NCBI GenBank assembly: GCA_024400115.1
Contig: JAKSNF010000003.1
Location: forward strand, 62,001-126,000
DNA length: 64,000 nt
Origin: Paludibacteraceae bacterium
GTDB lineage: Bacteria; Bacteroidota; Bacteroidia; Bacteroidales; Paludibacteraceae
Direction of reading: 5' to 3'
Both the position numbers and the translations under genes were made by a program. This document shows positions 1 to 8,171 of this stretch, in pieces. Position 1 is the first letter of the stretch; every line of letters begins with the position of its first letter. The notes below the pieces were generated by a model. It ran no database searches, was not told the DNA's origin, and was given only the letters and a program-made list of their open reading frames with translations.

Positions 1-912
1 GGTAATATCACCGCCCGACAAGGTGGTAACGGCAATGATAGTAATGGAACCACCACCGGCTTCCTCGGGGAACTGAACAGCTTTCTCGTAGATCTTAGCC
101 AAATCGGAATAGAGCGAACCCGGCATAGAGTCCTTAGACGGGATCTGATCCATACGGTTACTAACGATAGCCAAGGCGTCGGCGTAAAGGGTCATATCGG
201 TAAGTAGTACCAACACTTTCTCGTGTTTCTCGACAGCGAAGTACTCAGCAGCGGCTAATGCCATATCTGGAACAAGTAGACGTTCTACGGCAGGGTTCTC
301 TGTGGTATTGACGAACGAAACGATACGGTCAAGTACACCGGCGTTAGAGAACACGTTCTTGAAATAGAGGTAGTCGTCGTTGGTCATACCCATGGCACCA
401 AGGATGATCTTATCGGCTTGTGCGCGGAGGGCAACATTAGCCATAACGGTGTTATAAGGCTGATCGGGGTCAGCGAAGAACGGGATCTTCTGACCGGATA
501 CAAGCGTGTTGTTCAGGTCAATACCGGCAATACCGGTAGCGATTAACTCGGACGGTTGTTTACGACGAACGGGATTAACGGAAGGACCGCCAATCTCCAC
601 TTCCCTACCCTCAATAGCGGGTCCGCCATCGATAGGATCGCCATAAGCGTTGAAGAAACGTCCGGCAAGTTGGTCACTCACTTTGAGCGACGGAGCTTTA
701 CCGAGGAAAACGACTTCGGCGTTGGTAGGAATACCTTCTGTACCTTGGAAGACTTGGAGGGTAACATCATCACCGATGATTTTTACAACCTGAGCCAGTT
801 TGCCGTTCACAGTAGCTAATTCGTCATTACCTACTCCTGTAGCCTTTAGCGAACAGGTTGCTTTTGTAATTGCAGTTATCTGCGTAAATATCTTTTGAAA
901 TGCTTGTGCCAT
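1..912 (-). CDS. atpB: V-type ATP synthase subunit B (partial, C-terminus outside window)
   Basis: Non-catalytic regulatory subunit of the V1 head of a V/A-type ATPase, alternating with subunit A. The 304 codons present read MAQAFQKIFTQI at the start and contain GIDLNNTLVSGQKIPFF, the family's equivalent of the nucleotide-binding loop without a Walker lysine, and the conserved stretch around VLDRIVSFVNTTENPAVERL. The ATG at 912-910 lies one base after the stop of subunit A, so the two are translationally linked. The reading frame is open to the left edge; roughly the last third of the protein is missing only because the window ends. Confidence 0.96.
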   Translation of the reverse strand, partial: MAQAFQKIFTQITAITKATCSLKATGVGNDELATVNGKLAQVVKIIGDDVTLQVFQGTEGIPTNAEVVFLGKAPSLKVSDQLAGRFFNAYGDPIDGGPAIEGREVEIGGPSVNPVRRKQPSELIATGIAGIDLNNTLVSGQKIPFFADPDQPYNTVMANVALRAQADKIILGAMGMTNDDYLYFKNVFSNAGVLDRIVSFVNTTENPAVERLLVPDMALAAAEYFAVEKHEKVLVLLTDMTLYADALAIVSNRMDQIPSKDSMPGSLYSDLAKIYEKAVQFPEEAGGGSITIIAVTTLSGGDIT

Positions 913-913
913 A

Positions 914-2665
914 TTATAGTTGCTTTGTTTTTAGTAGTTCTTCCAACTTCTTCTCGTAGTTCTTAAAATCGTCGGAGTTAAACTCGGCGTAGTTCATTTG
1001 CTTGAGGAGGTTGATTACTTTCTTGAAGTATTCGCTCACATCAAGGAAGGCGTCGAAATTATAATCCTTGCGGCAGAGATTAATCACCAGTTTGAGCATA
1101 TATTGTTGACGCTCCAACGGGCAGAGGGCATCGGTCTTATCGAAGGCATCTTGTTGAAGAATGATAAAGTCAATAACCTCACTCTTCCAGAAAGCCTCAT
1201 GGTAATCTACCGGTACACCGTCATCACCAAGGATGTTGATTTGCTCCTGAATCTCCTTACCGCGTTGCATATAGGTTTTCATCTCGTTGACCATCGGAAT
1301 CCAGTTCTCGTCGATACGTTTAGCGATATACTCTTGGAACTCAGGATATTCAAGGTATTTGGAATAAGAGTCTAACGGGTTCACTGCCGGATAACGTTTG
1401 CGGTCGGCACGAGCTTGTTCCAAAGCGTAGAAGCAGCGAGCCACTTTCTTAGTACCCTCGGTTACAGGCTCTTTCAGGTTACCACCGGCAGGAGAAACGG
1501 TACCGAGAAAGGTTACCGAACCTGTTTGGCCGTTATTCAGATATACAAATCCTGCTCGTGCGTAGAAGGCTCCAATAATAGCGCTCAAGTCCATTGGGAA
1601 GGCGTCTTGACCGGGCAGCTCCTCCAAACGGTTGGACATTTCACGAAGGGCTTGTGCCCAACGAGAGGTCGAGTCAGCCATCAGCATCACACGCAGACCC
1701 ATAGAGCGGTAGTACTCAGCAATAGTCATAGACGTATAAACGGATGCTTCACGGGAAGCTACAGGCATGTTGGATGTGTTGGCGATGATGATAGTACGCT
1801 CCATCAGTTTGCGACCGGTGTGCGGGTCTTCCAGTTCAGGGAATTCGGTGAAGGTCTCTACCACCTCGTTGGCACGCTCACCGCAGGCAGCGATAATAAC
1901 GATGTCGGCTTCGGCCTGTTTAGAGATAGCGTGTTGAAGTACGGTCTTACCCGTTCCGAAAGGTCCGGGGATGAAACCTGTACCGCCCTCACAGATGGGG
2001 TTAGCCGTATCAATAGTACGAACCCCCGTTTCGAGGAGTTTAAATGGACGTGGTTTCTCACGATAAGCCGTGATAGCTTTCTTAACGGGCCATTTCTGAA
2101 TCATGGTGATAACGTGATCCTTACCCTCCTCGTCGGTGATAACGGCTATCTCATCTTCAATCTTGTATTGACCGGCTTTAACGATAGATTTGACGGTGTA
2201 TTTACCTTCCATTACGAAGGGCACCATAATCTTGTGGGGTTGATGATTCTCATCTACTTCACCCAGCCATGCGGCAGCCTCAACGACGTCGCCTACTTTA
2301 GCGAGGGGTTGGAAGTCCCAGAGTTTCTCTTTATCCAGCGGATAGGAGTACTCACCGCGTTTGAGGAAGACACCTGTCAGTTTATCCAAGTCGTTTTGCA
2401 GTCCGTCATAGTTACGGCTCAGCAGGCCGGGACCTAATGTGACTTCAAGCATGTGACCGGTAAACTCTACTTCGTTACCTACTTTCAGTCCACGAGTGGA
2501 TTCAAATACCTGTGCGTAGGCTTGTTTCCCTGTGAACTTAATCACCTCTGCCATCAGCTTAACGTCTTTCACGCTGATATAGCAGATTTCGTTTTGTGAT
2601 ACGGGACCATCCACCTCCACCATTACAAGGTTGGCGATGATACCCTTAACTGTTCCTTTTGTCAT
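914..2665 (-). CDS. atpA: V-type ATP synthase subunit A (catalytic)
   Basis: Catalytic A subunit of the V/A-type ATPase, 583 residues, a normal family length. An N-terminal beta-barrel (about 1-70) is followed by the non-homologous bulge region and the nucleotide-binding domain with Walker A GPFGTGKT at residues 234-241, then CGERANEV and the SRWAQALREMSNRLEELP stretch typical of A subunits. Its ATG overlaps the last bases of the DUF2764 gene (TGATATG-type overlap at 2662-2665) and its stop is one base from subunit B. In Bacteroidota these enzymes are thought to couple H+ or Na+ gradients to ATP; the ion cannot be read here because the membrane subunits lie outside the window. Confidence 0.98.
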   Translation of the reverse strand: MTKGTVKGIIANLVMVEVDGPVSQNEICYISVKDVKLMAEVIKFTGKQAYAQVFESTRGLKVGNEVEFTGHMLEVTLGPGLLSRNYDGLQNDLDKLTGVFLKRGEYSYPLDKEKLWDFQPLAKVGDVVEAAAWLGEVDENHQPHKIMVPFVMEGKYTVKSIVKAGQYKIEDEIAVITDEEGKDHVITMIQKWPVKKAITAYREKPRPFKLLETGVRTIDTANPICEGGTGFIPGPFGTGKTVLQHAISKQAEADIVIIAACGERANEVVETFTEFPELEDPHTGRKLMERTIIIANTSNMPVASREASVYTSMTIAEYYRSMGLRVMLMADSTSRWAQALREMSNRLEELPGQDAFPMDLSAIIGAFYARAGFVYLNNGQTGSVTFLGTVSPAGGNLKEPVTEGTKKVARCFYALEQARADRKRYPAVNPLDSYSKYLEYPEFQEYIAKRIDENWIPMVNEMKTYMQRGKEIQEQINILGDDGVPVDYHEAFWKSEVIDFIILQQDAFDKTDALCPLERQQYMLKLVINLCRKDYNFDAFLDVSEYFKKVINLLKQMNYAEFNSDDFKNYEKKLEELLKTKQL

Positions 2666-3321
2666 ATCTTAATTGATTTTTTCATGTCATTAACTAACTC
2701 ACGGAAGACGCGTTGACCGGTCTCCATAGTGAGGGCATCCCAGCGGTGCAGTATCTCGCTCTGCAACCAATACGATAGTACTTTCTCGATGCCGAAGTAA
2801 TTGAATAGCGTACGCTCTTCAAGCCAAGCTTGGCGAATAACGTCAATAGCCTGTTCGCGCTCCAATAGGTTATCTATGGCAGCGATACGGAGTACTTCTT
2901 CTACGATGGGACTAGTGCCCTTTAGACCAAAGTCCTTGGCATTAGGGTTAGCCAAAATCTGTTCTGAAACCGAAGTGCCCACAGACCATGCATTATTGTC
3001 GTCAGAGTAACCGCTTTCTGCTTTTATCTGCTTGCGCAAATCAATATTATGCTTGCGGCAAATAGCGGCAGTGAGGATGTTATTGAGGTCGTGATTAAAC
3101 GCAAACCAGTCGTTCAAGAAAACATTCTTATACTCCGTATTGGGCTTTTGGCACTCATTACCATCTTCGTCCTCGGGAGACGAGACGGGGATAAGGCTCT
3201 TCCAAAGCCTCTTGTCTTTCTCTGACAATTGCTCCTCAAGCAGTTCGGTTAGCGCTTCGGTAGAAAGGAGCGAACCTTGTTTGAGGTCAGGCAATCCGGC
3301 TATTAAAAATTCGTAACTCAT
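2662..3321 (-). CDS. DUF2764 family protein of the V-ATPase operon
   Basis: A 219-residue soluble, helix-rich protein starting MSYEFLIAGLPDLKQG, the signature opening of DUF2764, a family found almost only between the E and A genes of V-ATPase operons in Bacteroidota and relatives. It overlaps the next gene by four bases and its ATG (3321) coincides with the last base of the stop of subunit E, so it is made with the ATPase. The operon shows no classical subunit C gene at this place; a role as a central-stalk or assembly subunit replacing C is an inference from position. No catalytic motif is visible. Confidence 0.88.
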   Translation of the reverse strand: MSYEFLIAGLPDLKQGSLLSTEALTELLEEQLSEKDKRLWKSLIPVSSPEDEDGNECQKPNTEYKNVFLNDWFAFNHDLNNILTAAICRKHNIDLRKQIKAESGYSDDNNAWSVGTSVSEQILANPNAKDFGLKGTSPIVEEVLRIAAIDNLLEREQAIDVIRQAWLEERTLFNYFGIEKVLSYWLQSEILHRWDALTMETGQRVFRELVNDMKKSIKI

Positions 3322-3908
3322 TAGAATAGCAGTTCTATAAGTTGGTCACGCAAGAAATTCTTGAAATAAGCTTCAAACTCTTTATCACCGAACGTGAGTT
3401 TATACCCACCCTTCTCGGGAGCAATAGCGAAGTCAGTCTTGATATCCTTTACCTCGTTGATCTTCACGCCCTTATCAAGAACGGCTTTCGCGTTAGCGGC
3501 GAAGTATGCTTTGAGTGCTTCTGCATCTTTAGCATCAATGGTTACAGCACCATCCTTAACCATGCTTTCTGCCATTTTAGCGATGATGGACTGCATGAAA
3601 GCTTTGTCAGCAGTAGCGGCTTTAACGCTCTCGCTAACCACTTGTCCGCAGATAAGGTTGGTTACTTCTGTACGGAGGGCATTAACTGATTGTTCGGCAT
3701 AGAGTTTGAGTTCAGAACGGGTGTTCTTGTCCAACTCAGCAGCCTTGGTGGCAGCTTTAGCCTCAATCTCGGCGGCTTGTTTCTCAGCCTTAGCCACAAT
3801 ATCAGCGGCCTTTTGTTCTGCATCAGCAACGATTTGTGCTGCTTGTGCTTTACCTTTCTCTACGCCTTCAGCATAGAGTTTGTTTGTTAGTTCTTCTAAA
3901 TTTGCCAT
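3321..3908 (-). CDS. atpE: V-type ATP synthase subunit E (peripheral stalk)
   Basis: 195 residues. The first ~80 are a long amphipathic, alanine- and glutamate-rich helix (repeated A-EQKAADIVAKAEKQAAEIE-type heptads) expected to pair with subunit G/H as the peripheral stalk; the rest is the globular domain that caps the A3B3 head, ending FFKNFLRDQLIELLF-like. First gene of the operon; the promoter at 3973-4004 sits 65 bases upstream. In phase overlap with DUF2764 supports equal expression. Confidence 0.93.
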   Translation of the reverse strand: MANLEELTNKLYAEGVEKGKAQAAQIVADAEQKAADIVAKAEKQAAEIEAKAATKAAELDKNTRSELKLYAEQSVNALRTEVTNLICGQVVSESVKAATADKAFMQSIIAKMAESMVKDGAVTIDAKDAEALKAYFAANAKAVLDKGVKINEVKDIKTDFAIAPEKGGYKLTFGDKEFEAYFKNFLRDQLIELLF

Positions 3909-3972
3909 AATATTATCTTTTAATTTATATACATAATTAAACGCGAATCTTGACTAAATATCAAAATTCGCG

Positions 3973-4004
3973 CAAAATTACAAAAAATATTTGATATATA
4001 CAAA
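3973..4004 (-). promoter_or_regulatory. Promoter of the V-ATPase operon
   Basis: On the minus strand TTTG at 4004-4001, 20 bases, then TAATTTTG at 3980-3973: the Bacteroidota primary-sigma pattern. It leaves a leader of about 60 bases before the atpE start. Confidence 0.8.
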
Positions 4005-4130
4005 TAAATTTGTATTTTTATTAATTTTCTAACGTTTCGGACATCATTTCTACTCGTCTATTCATGTGACGACCTTCCGAAATTGTATTATCCGTGAGAA
4101 GAGAAACCAATCATTTTCAGTCCCCCATCC

Positions 4131-4181
4131 TTCGGTAACCGTTCGGTGACAGTTCGGTAACCCTTCGGTGAGGTTCGGTAA
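4131..4181. repeat. Intergenic direct-repeat array, unit about TTCGGTAAC
   Basis: Five imperfect copies of a 9-11 base unit (TTCGGTAACC, TTCGGTGACA, TTCGGTAACC, TTCGGTGAGG, TTCGGTAAAG) between mnmA and the V-ATPase promoter. No gene is seen in 3909-4203 apart from this array and the promoter. Confidence 0.75.
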
Positions 4182-4203
4182 AGACCCACTAGAGACATAC
4201 TGA

Positions 4204-5256
4204 TTAAAGACATATAATACCTCCACCAACAACGAGGTCAGATTGATAGAAAACACATGACTGACCGGGGGTTGCCGCCCAAACAGGGGCGGCAAAGTGT
4301 AGAGTGTAGAGTTTAGAGTTTAGAGTAGTTGCGCCCTGCGGGCTATAGTCGAGAGTTGCCTCCGTTGCAGAAGAGCGGTAACGAATCTTTGCCATGATAG
4401 GCTGATTAGGGTCGCCACGGAAGATAACGTTTCGTAACTGAATTTCCGTAGCATAAAGATCATCATGATGACCTAAATAAACACCCGGCACAAGAGGATG
4501 AGGTACCCCTACTCCATTGGAAGGAAACACCCCGTCACTACCCTGGATATAAGTCACAAAAGCGGGATAACCAAGAGCCACCCCCAGTCCTTTACGCTGA
4601 CCGATAGTGAAGGACATATATTCCTTATACTTATCGCGCAGGCGCTCGCGTAGGAAGGTGCGGTAATCGTTCGGAATGAAACATATATCCTGACTCTCAC
4701 CTTGCTTACTCAAGGTCTCAAAACCTTTTTGGGCCAAGTACTCACGCACTTCGGTCTTGGTCATATCTCCTAATGGGAAAAGCACACGCTCAAGCACAGC
4801 AGGCTCCACCTGCCAAAGGAAATAGGACTGGTCCTTCGTTGCATCCGCGGCAACGCGGATGAATGATGAATTGCTAAGACGGGCATAATGGCCGGTGGCG
4901 ATAAAATCACAACCGAGACGGTCAGCCTCCTTAACGAGGGCACCGAACTTAATAAGACGATTACAAAGGACACAAGGATTGGGCGTGCGACCTGCCTTAT
5001 ACTCGTTAATGAAGTAATCCACGATGGTAGATTCGAATGTATCGGAGTAATCAACGACATGGTGCACTATGCCGAGTTGAGCTGCCAAGGCTTGCGCTGC
5101 CTTAATAGATGCCGGCGAGGTATAGCGCGTGACGAAAGTACACCCGATGATGGTGTAGCCGCTCTCAAGGAGCTTTAACGCGGCGGCGGTGGAATCCACT
5201 CCGCCCGACATGGCTATTAAAACAGACCGCTTCGCTGTATGACCGCTGCGCTGCAT
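4204..5256 (-). CDS. mnmA: tRNA-specific 2-thiouridylase MnmA
   Basis: Makes the 2-thio group of s2U34 in tRNA-Lys/Glu/Gln. 350 residues: PP-loop SGGVDS at 17-22, catalytic Cys pair at Cys98 (NPCVLC, 95-98) and Cys192 (QDICFIP), and the C-terminal VVGGGI strand. Two repeat-derived parts are visible: residues about 310-320 (TTLNSKLYTLH) come from a heptamer array at 4297-4328 in the C-terminal barrel, and residues 2-11 (QRSGHTAKRS) come from a GC-rich repeat at 5222-5254. Met16 is a possible alternative start but would remove part of the PP-loop strand. Last gene of the six-gene unit beginning at ddh; two bases separate it from lpd. Confidence 0.95.
   Translation of the reverse strand: MQRSGHTAKRSVLIAMSGGVDSTAAALKLLESGYTIIGCTFVTRYTSPASIKAAQALAAQLGIVHHVVDYSDTFESTIVDYFINEYKAGRTPNPCVLCNRLIKFGALVKEADRLGCDFIATGHYARLSNSSFIRVAADATKDQSYFLWQVEPAVLERVLFPLGDMTKTEVREYLAQKGFETLSKQGESQDICFIPNDYRTFLRERLRDKYKEYMSFTIGQRKGLGVALGYPAFVTYIQGSDGVFPSNGVGVPHPLVPGVYLGHHDDLYATEIQLRNVIFRGDPNQPIMAKIRYRSSATEATLDYSPQGATTLNSKLYTLHFAAPVWAATPGQSCVFYQSDLVVGGGIICL
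4297..4328. repeat. In-frame heptamer array (TLNSKL type) within mnmA
   Basis: Read on the minus strand: ACTACTCTAAACTCTAAA then CTCTACACTCTACAC, period 7. Directly beside it, at about 4333-4343, the GCCCGCAGGGC hairpin lies on the same strand. The frame CTA AAC TCT AAA CTC TAC ACT gives LNSKLYT. Confidence 0.85.
5222..5254. repeat. GC-rich repeat (GACCGCTGCGCTG type) at the 5' end of mnmA
   Basis: Two units on the plus strand, CAGACCGCTTCGCTGT and ATGACCGCTGCGCTGC, cover the first codons of mnmA. They match the units in lpd (6236-6285) and kdsB (45536-45594). Confidence 0.7.
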
Positions 5257-5258
5257 GA

Positions 5259-6656
5259 TTAAAGGATTTCCTTTAATACTTCACTGACCGTGGGGTGCGG
5301 GAAGACAACCTGTTCGAACTCGGGGACGGTATATCCCATGCGAATGGCAAAGGATGCTGCTGCCACGAACTCCGAACACGGATTACCTATCATATGTACC
5401 CCTATGATAGACTGCGACTTATTATCAATAATCATCTTCACTAATCCCATTTCTCCTTCATTTTCCGCTACAAAACGACCACTAAACGTCATGGGAATAG
5501 ACTTAACCGTGAACTTAGATGTATCACCCAAATACAACTCTGCTGTTTGCGCCTCACTCAAACCTACACAGGCAATCTCAGGATTAGTATAAACGACCGA
5601 CGGGATAGCATTATAGGCAATGCGTTGAACAGGAATAGTCTTAAGCATACGCCCAACTGCCACTTCTGCCTGACGAGAAGCTACATGAGCAAGCATAATC
5701 TTACCCGTTACATCTCCTGCGGCATAGACCTTATCGAGATTCGTCTTCATGAAATCGTCCACTACAATCGCTCCACGGTTATATTCTAAGTCTGTGAGTG
5801 CTTCCAAGCCTTCGATATTAGCACGGCGACCAACAGAGACGAGAATACGATTGGCACTTATTGTGCCTGTAAGACCGGCTGTGCCTGAAAGATAAATCTC
5901 TTGTCCTTCTATTCTTTCGACTTTGGTGTTTTCGAGGATAGTGATACCCGATTTAATGTACTTATCGCGTAGCACTTTGACGATGTCTTGGTCAAGGTTA
6001 GGTAAGATGGTAGGCATAGCCTCAATAACGGTTACAGGAACACCTAGCTCGTGATAGAGTGTAGCAAACTCCATGCCAATGACACCACCTCCGACGATAG
6101 CTATTGATTCAGGAAGTTGCGTAGCAGCCAAAGCGGAAGTAGAATCCCAAATATGCGGATTGTCAGCAATACCCGGAATAGGCGGCACGAAATTATGGGA
6201 ACCGGTGCAGATGAGGAGATTGGAAACTTCGTACAGATCGGCTTCGCCTGTAAGACCGCTATCGCTGCAAGACCGCTGCGCTGTTAGAGTAATCAACTCG
6301 GGAGAATAAGAGGCAACAGAGGCAGGAGCGTTGATGACTGTACAATGCTCATTATTGAGTTTCATTTTGATACCCGCAACGAGTTTGCGCACGACTTTGG
6401 TCTTACGCTGTACCATCTTGGCGTAATCAAACGTAACGTCCGATGCTGTAACGCCATACTTATCTGCATGGGTAGCATTAAAATACTGTTTAGCGCTATA
6501 AAGCAAAGTCTTAGTAGGAATACAACCCACATTAAGGCACGTTCCGCCTAAGGCGTTTTGCTCAAAGAGCACTACATCTTTACCTGCTTTAGAAGCCATT
6601 GCGGCAGCAGTATAACCCGCAGGTCCGCCACCAATAATTCCGAGAAAATATTTCAT
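5259..6656 (-). CDS. lpdA: Dihydrolipoyl dehydrogenase
   Basis: FAD/NAD flavoprotein that reoxidises dihydrolipoyl groups of 2-oxo acid dehydrogenase or glycine cleavage complexes. 465 residues: FAD-binding GGGPAG (9-14), redox-active disulfide Cys40/Cys45 in GGTCLNVGCIPTK, NAD-binding GGGVIGMEFA, AAGDVTG, and the dimer-interface catalytic pair FPHPTVSE near the C-terminus. A stretch at about residues 125-141 (TAQRSCSDSGLTGEAD) is encoded by a GC-rich repeat and sits just before the conserved LLICTGS strand, so it should be a surface loop. A weaker related unit encodes TAGLTG further on. gcvT lies nearby on the other strand, but no other glycine-cleavage gene is in the window. Confidence 0.95.
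   Translation of the reverse strand: MKYFLGIIGGGPAGYTAAAMASKAGKDVVLFEQNALGGTCLNVGCIPTKTLLYSAKQYFNATHADKYGVTASDVTFDYAKMVQRKTKVVRKLVAGIKMKLNNEHCTVINAPASVASYSPELITLTAQRSCSDSGLTGEADLYEVSNLLICTGSHNFVPPIPGIADNPHIWDSTSALAATQLPESIAIVGGGVIGMEFATLYHELGVPVTVIEAMPTILPNLDQDIVKVLRDKYIKSGITILENTKVERIEGQEIYLSGTAGLTGTISANRILVSVGRRANIEGLEALTDLEYNRGAIVVDDFMKTNLDKVYAAGDVTGKIMLAHVASRQAEVAVGRMLKTIPVQRIAYNAIPSVVYTNPEIACVGLSEAQTAELYLGDTSKFTVKSIPMTFSGRFVAENEGEMGLVKMIIDNKSQSIIGVHMIGNPCSEFVAAASFAIRMGYTVPEFEQVVFPHPTVSEVLKEIL
5863..5891. repeat. Short GC-rich repeat in lpd
   Basis: GTGCCTGTAAGACCGGCT followed by GTGCCTGAAAG: a short direct repeat sharing TGTAAGACCG with the longer array in the same gene. It encodes SGTAGLTGT on the minus strand. 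Confidence 0.5.
6236..6285. repeat. In-frame GC-rich repeat (AQRSxSDSGLT type) within lpd
   Basis: Three units in a row on the plus strand: GATCGGCTTCGCCTGT, AAGACCGCTATCGCTGC, AAGACCGCTGCGCTGTT. On the minus strand they read AQRSCSDSGLTGEAD, nearly identical to the insert in kdsB. Confidence 0.85.
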
Positions 6657-6662
6657 AATAAC

Positions 6663-8171
6663 TTACATATAATACATATACGACTCATCTTTACTTGTGA
6701 TAAGGCAAGTTCCGGAGTCAGTGAACTTGACAAACTGAATAGCACCATATTTTTCGATAAAACTTCTTATCTTATATGCCACTTTCTCCGGAATACGATC
6801 ATAATACACTCCCCTTTGACAAACAACTACAATTCCTTTGGAAGTGGTACAAACAGAAAGAATAGAACCATATAGTTCATGAGCCTTATCTAAACGCTCC
6901 TTATCCCAATCATTAGACGCCGTATAATGCTTATTGGTAATGATAACATAGTCCTTATCTGTAAAGGAAACAGAGCGTAATAAATCACCATCAGCAAAGA
7001 ACTGTTTGAGTTTATCCCCTGCCCCATTAGGTGCGTTGTACCACGAAGCCGATGTATGTCCTTCTTGCTTACTATACACAATACACCAACGGTTGTCCGA
7101 AGTCATACAAACATCAAGAATAGTATATCTATTTTCATTGATATCATCCAATTTATTAGCCAATTCTTTCTCTGCTTCCGAATACATCCCCATGGTTTGC
7201 CAACCATTACTACCATAAATAGCTACACCTGTTCCTTTCTCTGTTATAGTACCTGTTTTACACTTCTCCCATTTCGATATAGCCTCTACAAGTGTTGTTA
7301 ACGCCTTGGCATTGTCCGTATATTCGATGGTATTACCACTATAGCTATATGTGGATTGTGGAGTGGTTTGGCTATTGTCTGTTGTGGGTTGTAGAATAGT
7401 ATCCTGTGGATGATAAAGTGCGATTGTCGTGTCAGGAATGGTAGGTTGCGGGTGGAGGATAGCTTGCCAATCGGGAAGAAGGGTAACAAGTCGTTGCTGC
7501 AAGTCGTTAGAACGTTCTAATTGCACAGCAGATAGATTAGTCGTGGTGTCAATGGCAATTAGCAATTGTTGATCCTGACGAATAGAACGGCATGTTTGAC
7601 CAAAACTCCTAAGTGTCTTTTTAGCAACCTCTATTTGATTCGAGCGTAAAAGCGCATCTATGACGTCCACTTTCGCTTCAACATTAGTTAGATTAGCATC
7701 TATTGACCGCGTCAGTTGGCGGCGCAAATCATCTTTCGCCAAATAAGCAAAAGCATAAGCCTGCTTACCTTCCATATACGAAACAACTTGCATTCCGGAA
7801 AGGTTCAAATCCACCGAACTGGTCGTTTTAGAAACAAATTCCTCATCGGATAAGTTGAGCGTGTAGAGCCGAGAATTTAATGTGCTTGATTCGGACGTGT
7901 TATAATTAGTCTCATTAGCAATCTTAACACGAATAGTCGCTGCGGCATCTACACGAGCCGCCTCCTCTGCCTTACGTAAAGCATCTGCTTTTGTTTCCTT
8001 CGACTTCTGATAGACAGCGAAACCTGTAAAATGTGTAGATGAAGGATAGAATGTCGTACGCCAAGCATCCGAAAGCCAATCGGGGGCAGCAGCTTGCAGA
8101 GTGCTAAACGCAGAGGGAAAAATGCACCCTCCGAGAAATAGTGTTTTGATTAGTAGATGTCTGACTTTCAT
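6663..8171 (-). CDS. LPP20-like secreted protein with repeated C-terminal region
   Basis: 502 residues with an N-terminal signal peptide (hydrophobic 7-27, ending around LQAAAP). Residues about 30-180 resemble the LPP20/FlgT-N-type domain: GFAVYQKSK, KADALRKAEEAARVDAAATI and a later NLSGMQVVSYM. The C-terminal ~230 residues are not recognised; they hold weakly repeated blocks of about 65 residues (ILDVCMTSDNRWCIVY, SILSVCTTSKGIVVVC and FTDKDYVIITNKHY, FTDSGTCLITSKDE). Two repeat-derived stretches are present: SSTLNSRLYTLN at about residue 97-108 and a Q/T/S-rich LQPTTDNSQTTPQSTYS around 259-275. Overlaps the upstream MFS gene by four bases. Envelope function likely; exact role unknown. Confidence 0.7.
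   Translation of the reverse strand: MKVRHLLIKTLFLGGCIFPSAFSTLQAAAPDWLSDAWRTTFYPSSTHFTGFAVYQKSKETKADALRKAEEAARVDAAATIRVKIANETNYNTSESSTLNSRLYTLNLSDEEFVSKTTSSVDLNLSGMQVVSYMEGKQAYAFAYLAKDDLRRQLTRSIDANLTNVEAKVDVIDALLRSNQIEVAKKTLRSFGQTCRSIRQDQQLLIAIDTTTNLSAVQLERSNDLQQRLVTLLPDWQAILHPQPTIPDTTIALYHPQDTILQPTTDNSQTTPQSTYSYSGNTIEYTDNAKALTTLVEAISKWEKCKTGTITEKGTGVAIYGSNGWQTMGMYSEAEKELANKLDDINENRYTILDVCMTSDNRWCIVYSKQEGHTSASWYNAPNGAGDKLKQFFADGDLLRSVSFTDKDYVIITNKHYTASNDWDKERLDKAHELYGSILSVCTTSKGIVVVCQRGVYYDRIPEKVAYKIRSFIEKYGAIQFVKFTDSGTCLITSKDESYMYYM
7351..7396. repeat. In-frame array of CCACAATCC-like units in the LPP20-like gene
   Basis: GTGGATTGTGGAGTGG, GTCTGTTGTGGGTTG on the plus strand: degenerate units of the kind also seen in pheS (59686-59724). 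Encodes a Q/T/S-rich linker on the minus strand. Confidence 0.5.
7852..7883. repeat. Degenerate heptamer array (TLNSRLYTLN) in the LPP20-like gene
   Basis: Minus strand reads ACATTAAATTCTCGGCTC then TACACGCTCAACTT, a diverged version of the CTCTAAA array, in the same reading frame as in mnmA, folA and pheS. Confidence 0.6.

Noticed and set aside
998..2437. Long open frames on the plus strand opposite V-ATPase subunit A
   Set aside because: They mirror the codon pattern of a complete, conserved minus-strand gene and show no family resemblance or promoter.
4062..4295. A 77-residue frame overlapping the mnmA 3' end
   Set aside because: Encoded mainly by the TTCGGTAAC array and mnmA antisense-frame sequence; no support.
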